Position numbers and translations under genes: made by a program. Positions 44,377 to 53,003 of a stretch of 64,000 nucleotides of DNA are shown here, piece after piece (position 1 is the first letter of the stretch; each line of letters starts with the position of its first letter). The stretch covers positions 1,922,001 to 1,986,000 of the forward strand of contig CP069300.1 of the NCBI GenBank assembly GCA_016839165.1, read 5' to 3'. The notes under the pieces are model-generated. The model did no database searches, was not told the DNA's origin, and saw only the letters and a list, made by a program, of their open reading frames with translations. The DNA is from Bradyrhizobium sp. PSBB068. Lineage in GTDB: Bacteria > Pseudomonadota > Alphaproteobacteria > Rhizobiales > Xanthobacteraceae.

Positions 44377-45176
44377 TGATCGACATGGACAGGAGCGTTG
44401 ATGGGACCGAACGCCGGTTGCGCCCGCCCAGCCTGTTCCTGATGCTGGCCGAAGCGCGCGGCGTGCTCGAGCTGAATTCGAGCCTGCTGCTGTCGCCGTT
44501 GCTGCTGCAAGCGCCGAAGGGCGACGGTCATCCGGTGCTGGCGCTGCCGGGCTTCCTCGCCAGCGACCTGTCGATGGCGCCGATGCGGCGCTATCTGAAG
44601 GAACTCGGCTACGACGCCTATGCCTGGAACATGGGTCGCAATTTCGGCGGGATTTCCAGCAGGCGCACTGCGCTGCGCGATCTGTTGAAGCGGGTCCATG
44701 AGGCGTCGGGACGCAAGGTCTCGATCATCGGTTGGAGCCTCGGCGGCGTTTATGCGCGCGACCTGGCGTCGCAGATGCCGGAGCTGGTGCGTTCCATCGT
44801 CACGCTGGGCAGCCCGTTCGCCGAGGATATCCGCGCCACCAATGCGACGCGGCTCTATGAGCTGTTGTCCGGCGAGCGCGTGGACGACATTCCCGAGGTC
44901 CGCGCCGCGATTGCCGGTGACATGCCGGTGCCGACCACCTCGATCTATTCCCGAACCGACGGCATCGTGAACTGGCGGACCTCGCGGGTGCGCCCGTCGG
45001 AGCGCGCTGAGAACATCGAGGTGCACCTCGCCAGCCATCTCGGCCTCGGCGTCAACCCTGCGGCGCTGTGGGCGATTGCGGACCGGCTGGCACAGCCGGA
45101 AGGGCAGTTCCGGCATTTTGACCGGTCAGGCCCCTTTGCCATTGCCTACGGGCCGGCAGAACAGGCACTATCCTGA
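44376..45176 (+). CDS. Alpha/beta hydrolase (lipase/acyltransferase-like)
   Basis: 266 residues. The nucleophile elbow is GWSLGG with S121, VLALPGFLASD near residue 54 provides the oxyanion region, and HLGLGVNPAALW near the C-terminus supplies the histidine. The fold resembles triacylglycerol lipases. GTG 44376 overlaps the previous stop; ATG 44385 is an alternative start. No signal peptide, so it is cytoplasmic. It is followed after 53 bp by the wax ester synthase/DGAT, suggesting lipid or storage-ester turnover. Confidence 0.82.
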   Translation: MIDMDRSVDGTERRLRPPSLFLMLAEARGVLELNSSLLLSPLLLQAPKGDGHPVLALPGFLASDLSMAPMRRYLKELGYDAYAWNMGRNFGGISSRRTALRDLLKRVHEASGRKVSIIGWSLGGVYARDLASQMPELVRSIVTLGSPFAEDIRATNATRLYELLSGERVDDIPEVRAAIAGDMPVPTTSIYSRTDGIVNWRTSRVRPSERAENIEVHLASHLGLGVNPAALWAIADRLAQPEGQFRHFDRSGPFAIAYGPAEQALS

Positions 45177-45229
45177 CGACGAGAAGCGCCGCCAAGGCGC
45201 CCGCGTGAGTTGGCTCTCGGGAGGAGATC

Positions 45230-46780
45230 ATGAGCGACGCCAAGAAGCTGTCCTCGCTGGACGCATCGTTTCTGTATCTGGAAACGCCGGAAATGCCGAT
45301 GCATGTCGGCAGCATGGCGATCTTCCGCCTGCCTGACGGCTACAAGGGCGACTTCTTCGAGGAATTCAAGGCGATGATCGCCTCGCGGCTGCATATCGCG
45401 CCGATCCTCAAGGCGCGCCTGCAGAAGGCGCCGCTCGACATCGATCATCCGTCCTGGGTCGAGGACGATCAGTTCGACATCGACCGCCACATCTTCCGCG
45501 CCAGCCTGCCCGCGCCGCGCGACCGCGCCACGCTGGAGCGGATCGTCGGCTGGATGCATGCCAAGCTCTTGAACCGCGCCCGCCCGCTCTGGGAGTTCTA
45601 CGTCTTCGAAGGCATGAAGGACAACGAGATCGGGCTCTATTCCAAGATGCACCACGCCTGCATCGACGGCGGTGCAGGTGCTGCACTGACCAGCATGATC
45701 TATGACCTGACGCCGGTGCCGCGCGAGATCGAGCCGCCGAGCGCGAAGAAGGTGGCGCAGGAGCCGCGCGACATCGCGGCCAATCTGATCGACGCCTATC
45801 AGCAGTTGTGGACCCAGCCGTTCGAGGCGGCAGCCGCGGCGCAGAAGAGCCTGGAGCTGCCGCGTTCCGGCAAGAGCGATCTCGGCTCGATCCTGTTCGA
45901 CAACGCCATGTTCCAGATCGAGAGCGCGGTGAAATTCGCCGGCTCGATGCCGACGGTCCTGAAGAGCCTGTCCGACGTCGTCGCCAAGGTCGCCGATCCC
46001 CGGTCGCGCGAGAGCCTGCAGGCGATGTCCTCGCCGCCGACCATCCTCAACAAGGCGATCTCGTCGGAGCGCAGCTTTGCCGGCACCTCGATCTCGCTGT
46101 CGCGCGCCAAGGCGCTGGCGAAAGCGTCCGGCGGCAAGCTCAACGATGTCGTGCTGGCGCTCGCCTCCGGCGTGGTGCGGCGCTACCTGATCAGCCAGGG
46201 CGCGCTGCCCAACAAATCGCTGACCGCCGGGGTGCCGATCTCGCTGCGCGAGGAGGGCAATGCCGAATCCAACAACCAAGTGTTCGGCATGATCTGTTCG
46301 ATCGCGACCGACGTCGAGGATCCCAGGAAGCGGCTGGAGACCATCATCGCGCAGTCGACCAAGTCCAAGGAGATGTCGCATCCGCTGCGCGCCCTGATGC
46401 CGCAGGTTTCCAACATCTCGCTGTTGGGCGCGCCGATCCTGGTGCAGATCATGGCGCTGCTGTACAGCCGCTCCGACCTCTCCAACGTGCTGCCGCCGGC
46501 GACCAACATCACGGTGTCGAACGTGCCGGGGCCGCGGCAGACGCTGTACGCGGCAGGCGCGGAGCTGCTGCATATCTTCCCGGTCTCGATCTCGACCCAC
46601 GGGATTGCGCTCAACATCACGGTGCAGAGCTATCGCGATCAGCTCGATTTCGGGTTCATCGTCGGTGCCAACATCATTCCCCACGTGCAGGTGATGTGTG
46701 ACATGCTGCCGCTCGAGTTCGATGCACTCGAGGCGGCGTTCGCGCCCCCGCCTGCCGACATCAAGGGCGCGGCCGAATAG
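45230..46780 (+). CDS. Wax ester synthase/diacylglycerol O-acyltransferase family protein
   Basis: 516 residues. The WS/DGAT active-site HHxxxDG is complete as HHACIDG (H141, H142, D146, G147), and RPLWEF, ITVSNVPGP and the C-terminal DUF1298-type region are present. Such enzymes join acyl-CoA to a long-chain alcohol or diacylglycerol at the membrane or lipid-inclusion surface. ATG 45230 has GGGAGGAG upstream. It is the core of a lipid operon with two hydrolases and a fatty-acid-type P450. Confidence 0.9.
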   Translation: MSDAKKLSSLDASFLYLETPEMPMHVGSMAIFRLPDGYKGDFFEEFKAMIASRLHIAPILKARLQKAPLDIDHPSWVEDDQFDIDRHIFRASLPAPRDRATLERIVGWMHAKLLNRARPLWEFYVFEGMKDNEIGLYSKMHHACIDGGAGAALTSMIYDLTPVPREIEPPSAKKVAQEPRDIAANLIDAYQQLWTQPFEAAAAAQKSLELPRSGKSDLGSILFDNAMFQIESAVKFAGSMPTVLKSLSDVVAKVADPRSRESLQAMSSPPTILNKAISSERSFAGTSISLSRAKALAKASGGKLNDVVLALASGVVRRYLISQGALPNKSLTAGVPISLREEGNAESNNQVFGMICSIATDVEDPRKRLETIIAQSTKSKEMSHPLRALMPQVSNISLLGAPILVQIMALLYSRSDLSNVLPPATNITVSNVPGPRQTLYAAGAELLHIFPVSISTHGIALNITVQSYRDQLDFGFIVGANIIPHVQVMCDMLPLEFDALEAAFAPPPADIKGAAE

Positions 46781-46791
46781 GAATTCCTGCA

Positions 46792-47787
46792 ATGATCGAA
46801 ATGCCACCGCTGCAGTTCGCCGAGACGAACGGCATCCGCATGGGGTTTTACGAAGCCGGCCCCAAGACCGACGCGCCGCCCGTGGTGCTGTGCCACGGCT
46901 GGCCAGAACTCGCGTTCTCCTGGCGTCACCAGATCAAGGCGCTGGCCGAGGCCGGCATCCGGGTGATCGCGCCGGATCAGCGCGGCTACGGCGCGACCGA
47001 CCGGCCGGAGCCGGTCGAAGCCTACGACATGGAGCACCTGACCGGCGACCTGGTCGGGCTGCTCGACCATCTCAAGATCGACAAGGCGATCTTCGTCGGT
47101 CACGACTGGGGCGGTTTTGTCGTCTGGCAGATGCCGCTCAGGCACCCTTCGCGGGTGGCCGGCGTCGTCGGCGTCAACACGCCGCATTGGGACCGCGCGC
47201 CCATGGACCCGATCGCGCTGTTCCGCCAGCGCTTCGGCGACCAGATGTACATCGTCCAGTTCCAGGATCCGGCGCGCGAGCCGGACCGCATCTTCGGCAG
47301 CCGGGTCGAGCAGACTTTTGACGCTTTCATGCGCAAGCCGGCACCACGTCCCGCCGATGCGCCCCCCGAACAGCCGATCGCAGGTGTCGGCGCCTCGGCG
47401 CGGCTCAATCTGGCGTTTCCGCAGATGATAGCGAACTACGACGCCAAGCATGATCCGCGGACACCGATCCTGTCGGCCGAGGAGAAGAAGGTGTTCGTCG
47501 ACACCTTCACCAGGACCGGCTTCACCGGCGGCATCAACTGGTATCGCAATTTCACCCGCAACTGGGAACGCTCGGCCGGGCTGGATCACAATGTGCGGGT
47601 GCCGTCTCTGATGATCATGGCCGAGAATGACGCGGTGCTGCCGCCGTCCGCGGCCGACGGCATGGAGCGGCTGGTGCCGGACCTCGAGAAACACCTGGTC
47701 AAGGACAGCGGCCATTGGACGCAGCAGGAAAAGCCTGACGAGGTCAGCGCCAAGCTGATCGAGTGGCGCAGAAAGCGGTTCGGATAA
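46792..47787 (+). CDS. Epoxide hydrolase (alpha/beta hydrolase fold)
   Basis: 331 residues with all soluble epoxide hydrolase marks: oxyanion HGWPE (35-39), nucleophile D105 in GHDWGG, lid tyrosines Y153 and Y251 (NWYRN), charge-relay D280 and H308 (SGHWTQQEKP). It opens an epoxide to a vicinal diol through an Asp-ester. It starts 11 bp after the WS/DGAT gene. The P450 downstream could form the epoxide, so the two may act in series. Confidence 0.9.
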   Translation: MIEMPPLQFAETNGIRMGFYEAGPKTDAPPVVLCHGWPELAFSWRHQIKALAEAGIRVIAPDQRGYGATDRPEPVEAYDMEHLTGDLVGLLDHLKIDKAIFVGHDWGGFVVWQMPLRHPSRVAGVVGVNTPHWDRAPMDPIALFRQRFGDQMYIVQFQDPAREPDRIFGSRVEQTFDAFMRKPAPRPADAPPEQPIAGVGASARLNLAFPQMIANYDAKHDPRTPILSAEEKKVFVDTFTRTGFTGGINWYRNFTRNWERSAGLDHNVRVPSLMIMAENDAVLPPSAADGMERLVPDLEKHLVKDSGHWTQQEKPDEVSAKLIEWRRKRFG

Positions 47788-47792
47788 TTTTG

Positions 47793-47879
47793 CCGTCATT
47801 GCGAGGAGCGGAGCGACGAAGCAATCCATTCTATCCGCTTGCGGCACGATGGATTGCTTCGCTTCGCTCGCAATGACGG
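47793..47879. repeat. Third-family inverted repeat element
   Basis: CCGTCATTGCGAG (47793-47805) pairs with CTCGCAATGACGG (47867-47879), and inside, GAAGCAATCCA pairs with TGGATTGCTTC. The 87-bp element lies between the epoxide hydrolase and the P450 fusion. It may weaken read-through, so the P450 may have its own promoter. Confidence 0.8.
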
Positions 47880-47909
47880 TTGAGCGACAGGGTAGGGGGC
47901 ACTTCCAAG

Positions 47910-50900
47910 ATGGCGTCCGGCAATAGACTGAGTCCGATCCCGCATCCGCCGACGAAGCCGGTGGTCGGCAACATGCTGTCGCTGGATTCGAGCGCGCCGG
48001 TGCAGCATCTGGTCAAGCTCTCCAAGGAGCTCGGACCGATTTTCTGGCTCGACATGATGGGCGCTCCGCTGGTGATCGTGTCAGGCCACGATCTCGTCGA
48101 CGAGCTGTCCGACGAAAAGCGCTTCGACAAGGCGGTGCGCGGCTCGCTGCGTCGGGTGCGCGCGGTCGGCGGCGACGGGCTGTTCACCGCAGATACCAAG
48201 GAGCCGAACTGGAGCAAGGCGCACAACATCCTGCTGCAGCCGTTCGGCAATCGCGCCATGCAGTCGTACCACCCGAGCATGGTCGATATCGCCGAGCAAC
48301 TGGTCAAGAAATGGGAGCGCCTCAACGCCGACGAGGAGATCGAGGTCGTCCACGACATGACGGCGCTGACCCTCGACACCATCGGGCTGTGCGGCTTCGA
48401 CTATCGCTTCAATTCCTTCTACCGCCGCGACTACCACCCCTTCGTGGAATCGCTGGTGCGCTCGCTCGAAACCATCATGATGACCCGCGGCCTGCCGCTC
48501 GAAGGCCTGTGGATGCAGAAGCGGCGCAAGACGCTCGCCGACGACGTCGCCTTCATGAACAAGATGGTCGACGAGATCATCGCCGAGCGCCGCGGCAACA
48601 CCGCCGCGACCGACGACAAGAAGGACATGCTGGCAGCGATGATGACCGGCGTCGACCGCGCGACCGGCGAGCAGCTCGACGACGTCAACATCCGCTACCA
48701 GATCAATACGTTCCTGATCGCGGGCCACGAGACCACCTCCGGCCTGCTGTCGTGCACGATCTATGCGCTGCTGAAGCATCCCGAGGTGCTGAAGAAGGCC
48801 TATGAGGAAGTCGACCGCGTCCTCGGTCCCGACGTTAACGCGCGGCCGACCTATCAGCAGGTGACGCAGCTTACCTACATCACCCAATGCCTGAAGGAGG
48901 CGCTGCGGCTGTGGCCGCCGGCGCCGGCTTACGGCATCGCGCCGCTCAACGACGAGATGATCGGCGGCAAGTACAAGCTCAAGAAGAATACCTTCATCAC
49001 CATCCTGGTGATGGCGCTGCACCGCGATCCCTCGGTCTGGGGCCCGAACCCCGACGTGTTCGATCCCGAGAATTTCAGCCGCGAAGCCGAGGCCAAGCGC
49101 CCGATCAACGCCTGGAAGCCGTTCGGCAACGGCCAGCGCGCCTGCATCGGCCGCGGCTTCGCCATGCACGAGGCGGCGCTCGCGATCGGGATGATCCTGC
49201 AGCGCTTCAAGCTGCTCGACGTGCATCGCTACCAGATGCATCTGAAGGAGACGCTGACCGTCAAGCCCGACGGCTTCAGGATCAAGGTGCGGCCGCGCGA
49301 CGACAGGGATCGCGGCGCGTTCGCTGGCAGCGCCGGCGCGGTTGCGGCCGCGCCGAAGGCACCACGCGCGCCGACCACGCGTCCCGGCCATAACACGCCG
49401 ATGCTGGTGCTCTACGGCTCCAACCTCGGCTCGGCCGAGGAACTGGCGACCCGCATGGCCGATCTCTCCGAGATCAATGGTTTCGCCACCCGGCTCGGCC
49501 CGCTGGACGACTATGTCGGCAAACTGCCGGAGGAGGGCGGCGTGCTGATCATCTGCGCCTCCTACAACGGCGCGGCGCCCGACAACGCCACGCAATTCGT
49601 CAAATGGCTCGAGAGCGACCTGCCGAAGGACGCTTTCGCCAAGGTGCGTTATGCGGTGTTCGGCTGCGGCAACAGCGATTGGGCGGCGACCTATCAGTCG
49701 GTGCCGCGCTTGATCGACGAGCAACTGACCAGGCATGGCGCCCGCGCGGTCTATCCGCGCGGCGAGGGCGATGCGCGCAGCGATCTCGACGGCCAGTTCC
49801 AGAAGTGGTTCCCGGAGGCAGCCAAGGTCGCGACCAAGGAATTCGGCATCGACTGGAATTTCACCCGCACCGCCGAGGACGAGCCGCTCTACGCGATCGA
49901 GCCGGTGGCGCAGGGCGCGGTCAACACCATCGTGACGCAGGGCGGCGCGGTGCCGATGAAGGTGCTCGCCAACAACGAGCTGCAGACCAAGGACGGCGCG
50001 CATCCGTCGGAGCGCTCGACCCGGCATATCGAGGTCGAGTTGCCGGCCAGCCTGAAGTATCGCGTCGGCGATCATCTCAGCGTGGTGCCGCGCAACGATC
50101 CGACCTTGGTGGATTCCGTTGCGCGCCGGTTCGGCTTCCTGCCGGCCGACCAGATCCGCTTGCAGGTCTCGGAAGGCCGCCGCGCGCAACTGCCGGTCGG
50201 CAATGCGGTGTCGGTCGGGCGGCTGCTCACCGAATTCGTCGAGCTGCAGCAGGTCGCGACCCGGAAGCAGATCCAGATCATGGCCGAGCACACCCGCTGC
50301 CCGGTGACCAAGCCGAAGCTGACGGCCTATGTCGGCGACGACGACGCTTCGGCCGAACGCTATCGCACCGAAGTATTGGCCAAGCGCAAATCGGTGTTCG
50401 ATCTGCTCGAGGAATATCCGGCCTGCGAGCTGCCGTTCCACCTCTACCTCGAAATGCTGTCGCTGCTGGCGCCGCGCTATTACTCGATCTCGTCGTCTCC
50501 GGCCGGCGAGGCGCAGCGCTGCAGTGTCACGGTCGGCGTGGTCGAGGCGCCTGCGAGCTCGGGCCACGGCATCTACAAGGGCGTCTGCTCGAACTATCTG
50601 GCGCGCCGTCGCGCCGGCGACACCGTCCACGCCACGATCAAGGAGACCAAGGCCGGCTTCCGCCTGCCGGACGACAATGCCGTGCCGATCATCATGATCG
50701 GCCCGGGCACCGGCCTCGCACCGTTCCGCGGCTTCCTGCAGGAGCGCGCCGCGCGCAAGGTGAAAGGCGCGACGCTCGGCCCTGCGATGCTGTTCTTTGG
50801 CTGCCGCCATCCGGAGCAGGACTTCATCTATGCGGATGAGCTGAAGGCGTTCGCGGCCGATGGCGTCACAGAGCTCCACACCGCTTTTTCGCGCGCCGAG

Positions 50901-51143
50901 GGGCCGAAAACCTATGTGCAGCACCTCGTCGCGGCGCAGAAGGATCGGGTCTGGGAGCTGATCGAGAAGGGCGCGATCGTCTACGTCTGCGGCGACGGCG
51001 GCAAGATGGAGCCCGACGTCAAGGCAACCTTAATGTCGATCTATCGCGAGCGCGCCGGTGCCGACGCCGATGCCGCCGCGCGCTGGATCGAGGAGATGGG
51101 CACAGGGAACCGCTACGTGCTCGACGTTTGGGCTGGCGGGTAG
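47910..51143 (+). CDS. Self-sufficient cytochrome P450-NADPH reductase fusion (CYP102/P450 BM3 type)
   Basis: 1077 residues, against 1049 in BM3. Heme domain 1-460: I-helix AGHETT (T275), ExxR E330/R333, heme loop FGNGQRACIG with C412. An Ala/Pro linker (about 462-495) leads to an FMN flavodoxin domain (VLYGSNLGSAEELA), an FAD domain with RYYSISSS, and an NADPH domain (GPGTGLAPFRGF, VYVCGDGGKM) ending DVWAGG with the BM3-type tryptophan. F92 matches BM3 F87, but the BM3 carboxylate anchors R47/Y51 are A52/I56 here. It likely hydroxylates or epoxidises a lipid or other hydrophobe in the cytosol. ATG 47910 is preferred over an upstream TTG. Confidence 0.95.
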   Translation: MASGNRLSPIPHPPTKPVVGNMLSLDSSAPVQHLVKLSKELGPIFWLDMMGAPLVIVSGHDLVDELSDEKRFDKAVRGSLRRVRAVGGDGLFTADTKEPNWSKAHNILLQPFGNRAMQSYHPSMVDIAEQLVKKWERLNADEEIEVVHDMTALTLDTIGLCGFDYRFNSFYRRDYHPFVESLVRSLETIMMTRGLPLEGLWMQKRRKTLADDVAFMNKMVDEIIAERRGNTAATDDKKDMLAAMMTGVDRATGEQLDDVNIRYQINTFLIAGHETTSGLLSCTIYALLKHPEVLKKAYEEVDRVLGPDVNARPTYQQVTQLTYITQCLKEALRLWPPAPAYGIAPLNDEMIGGKYKLKKNTFITILVMALHRDPSVWGPNPDVFDPENFSREAEAKRPINAWKPFGNGQRACIGRGFAMHEAALAIGMILQRFKLLDVHRYQMHLKETLTVKPDGFRIKVRPRDDRDRGAFAGSAGAVAAAPKAPRAPTTRPGHNTPMLVLYGSNLGSAEELATRMADLSEINGFATRLGPLDDYVGKLPEEGGVLIICASYNGAAPDNATQFVKWLESDLPKDAFAKVRYAVFGCGNSDWAATYQSVPRLIDEQLTRHGARAVYPRGEGDARSDLDGQFQKWFPEAAKVATKEFGIDWNFTRTAEDEPLYAIEPVAQGAVNTIVTQGGAVPMKVLANNELQTKDGAHPSERSTRHIEVELPASLKYRVGDHLSVVPRNDPTLVDSVARRFGFLPADQIRLQVSEGRRAQLPVGNAVSVGRLLTEFVELQQVATRKQIQIMAEHTRCPVTKPKLTAYVGDDDASAERYRTEVLAKRKSVFDLLEEYPACELPFHLYLEMLSLLAPRYYSISSSPAGEAQRCSVTVGVVEAPASSGHGIYKGVCSNYLARRRAGDTVHATIKETKAGFRLPDDNAVPIIMIGPGTGLAPFRGFLQERAARKVKGATLGPAMLFFGCRHPEQDFIYADELKAFAADGVTELHTAFSRAEGPKTYVQHLVAAQKDRVWELIEKGAIVYVCGDGGKMEPDVKATLMSIYRERAGADADAAARWIEEMGTGNRYVLDVWAGG

Positions 51144-51181
51144 CCTTCGTCCAAGGTGCCCGCCATGTTACAAGCCGCCGC

Positions 51182-51856
51182 ATGATTCCATGGGAAAAGA
51201 TCGATACCGCGCGGATTCCCGGCACCGAAGATGAATTGCGTCTGATGCGGCGTGGCCGCGAGTTCTCGATCATGCTCGGCACCAACGAGCTGATGAACAG
51301 CCGTCTGTCGGGCTCGGAAGAGGCGCTGGCGACGCTTGCTGCGAAGAAAATCGAGCAGGTCGCAGCGCCGCATTTCCTGATCGGTGGCCTCGGCATGGGC
51401 TTCACGCTGCGGGCCGCGCTCAAGGTGCTTGGGGCCGAGGCGCAGATTATGGTGGCCGAGCTGGTGCCGGCGGTCGTTGCCTGGGCAAGAGGCCCGATGG
51501 CGGAGATTTTCGGCGACAGCCTGAGCGATCCCCGCGTGAGCATCGAGGAGGTGGATGTCGCCGACGTGATCGCGCGTCATCCGCGCACTTTCGATGCCAT
51601 CCTGCTCGATGTCGACAACGGCCCCGAAGGCTTGACCCGCAAGGCCAATGACGGGCTGTACGACGTCTCCGGGCTCAAGGTCGCGCATGCCGCCTTGCGG
51701 CGCGGCGGCGTGCTCGCCGTCTGGTCGTCCGGTCCGAATGCCAAGTTCCCGAAAGCGCTGTCGCGGGCCGGGTTCGCGGTCAACGAGATTGCCGTCCGTG
51801 CCACCGGGCGAGGCCGCGGTGTACGCCACGTGATCTGGATCGCGGCCAAGGCGTAG
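51182..51856 (+). CDS. Spermidine-synthase-like / SAM-dependent methyltransferase-fold protein
   Basis: 224 residues with a Rossmann nucleotide-binding fold. PHFLIGGLGMGFTLRAAL is the SAM/dcSAM glycine motif, MVAELVPAVVAWAR the acidic ribose-binding strand, and FDAILLDVDNGPEGL the third motif. This group is annotated as spermidine synthase-like, but residues for polyamine binding are not evident and its reaction is unknown. ATG 51182 begins 38 bp after the P450 stop; a longer frame would overlap it. It is the last gene of the lipid-type run. Confidence 0.8.
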   Translation: MIPWEKIDTARIPGTEDELRLMRRGREFSIMLGTNELMNSRLSGSEEALATLAAKKIEQVAAPHFLIGGLGMGFTLRAALKVLGAEAQIMVAELVPAVVAWARGPMAEIFGDSLSDPRVSIEEVDVADVIARHPRTFDAILLDVDNGPEGLTRKANDGLYDVSGLKVAHAALRRGGVLAVWSSGPNAKFPKALSRAGFAVNEIAVRATGRGRGVRHVIWIAAKA

Positions 51857-51981
51857 CGGGCGTCGCTATTGCGATGCAACAAGATCGCCGGCCATGCGGC
51901 CGGGTTCTGACTGTATTGAAAACCGAGGGCGGTTGGGTTTCACTTGGCGGCAGGTGAGGCCTCGAGCCCTTGGACTCCCGG

Positions 51982-52869
51982 ATGCAGGCGACGTCGAATT
52001 TTGGGGTGCAGGAGACGCACGGGATCCTGAACCGCTTCCAGGCCGAATTCCGTGGTTCGAGCGAAGGGCTCGGCTGGTCGTCGGCCTATGCCTCGGTGCA
52101 GCGTGAACGGCCGTTCGACGGGCACTTCCACGCGCTGTCCGACAATCTGATGGTGTTGCATCGGGGCGGTCCGGTCGACATCACCTATGTAATGGACGGC
52201 AAGTCGGTTGCCCGGCAGATTCCGCGCGGCGGCGTGTTCTTCCTGCCGGCCGGGCACACCTGCAACGTGGTGCTGCGTGAAGCGCTGGAATCCACCCACA
52301 TCTATCTGCGCTCCGACCTGTTCGCCGGCCGGGACGGGGCTGCGAACCTGATCGGTGGGCTGGCCCCGATGCTCGGCAATCAGGACGCCGTGCTGGAGCA
52401 TCTTGCCGCGGCGATCGGCGAGACCATCACCGGCGGCCTGCCGGCCTCGTCGCTGTTCGTCGATCCGATCGCGCAGGCGATCGCCAATCGCTTCGTCGCG
52501 ATCAATTTCCACAAGCCGAGCGTGGAGGCCGGCAAGCATCCGAACCTGCTGAGCAACAGGCAGATGGCGCGCATCCGCGAGTTCGTCGACGCCAATCTCG
52601 ACACCGATATCCGGCTCGACCAGCTGGCCGAGTTGTGCGGCCGCAGCACCGAATATTTCGTGCGCCTGTTCAAGGCGACCAGCGGCGTCTCGCCCTATCA
52701 ATACGTGCTCAATCTGCGCATCGAGCGCGCCAGGGCGCTGCTTGCCGACGAGACGCAGAGCCTCGCCGACATCGCGCTGGCCTGCGGCTTCTCCCATCAG
52801 GAGCATTTTACACGCATGTTCCGCCGCTTCACCGGCGTGACGCCGGGCAGGTACCGGCGCAGCCACTAG
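51982..52869 (+). CDS. AraC-family transcriptional regulator
   Basis: 295 residues. The N-terminal half is a cupin-like effector domain (DITYVMDGKSVARQIPRGGV, FFLPAGHTC). The C-terminal half is the double helix-turn-helix, including RIREFVDANLDTDIRLDQLA and ADIALACGFSHQEHFTRMFRRF. ATG 51982 is preferred; an upstream TTG (51970) is in frame. It lies just upstream of the hydroxyquinol-type operon in the same direction, and a tandem repeat fitting AraC binding lies between them, so it is the likely activator. Confidence 0.9.
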   Translation: MQATSNFGVQETHGILNRFQAEFRGSSEGLGWSSAYASVQRERPFDGHFHALSDNLMVLHRGGPVDITYVMDGKSVARQIPRGGVFFLPAGHTCNVVLREALESTHIYLRSDLFAGRDGAANLIGGLAPMLGNQDAVLEHLAAAIGETITGGLPASSLFVDPIAQAIANRFVAINFHKPSVEAGKHPNLLSNRQMARIREFVDANLDTDIRLDQLAELCGRSTEYFVRLFKATSGVSPYQYVLNLRIERARALLADETQSLADIALACGFSHQEHFTRMFRRFTGVTPGRYRRSH

Positions 52870-52891
52870 CCGTAGCCCGGCTGACGATTTT

Positions 52892-52955
52892 TCCGGTTTT
52901 GTGCAGATTCTGTCCGGTTTCGTGCAGGCCCGCGACCGCCGCCTGCCGCTAGCTT
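52892..52955 (+). promoter_or_regulatory. AraC-type tandem operator and promoter of the aromatic operon
   Basis: TCCGGTTTTGTGCAG (52892-52906) and TCCGGTTTCGTGCAG (52913-52927) are 15-bp direct repeats with one mismatch and a 21-bp period, two helical turns, as in AraC family I1-I2 sites. A TAGCTT (52950-52955) lies downstream as a weak -10, and no -35 box is visible because the second repeat abuts that position. This is the layout of an activator-dependent promoter. Confidence 0.65.
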
Positions 52956-53003
52956 TCTCCCAACAAAGCGAAATGTGCCGGTCCGCCGGCTGGGAGAAAT
53001 GCC

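Noticed and set aside
48081..50924. 947-codon open frame antisense to the CYP102 gene
   Set aside because: Every P450 and reductase motif is on the plus strand. The antisense product is low-complexity Arg/Asp/His/Ala with no recognisable domain.
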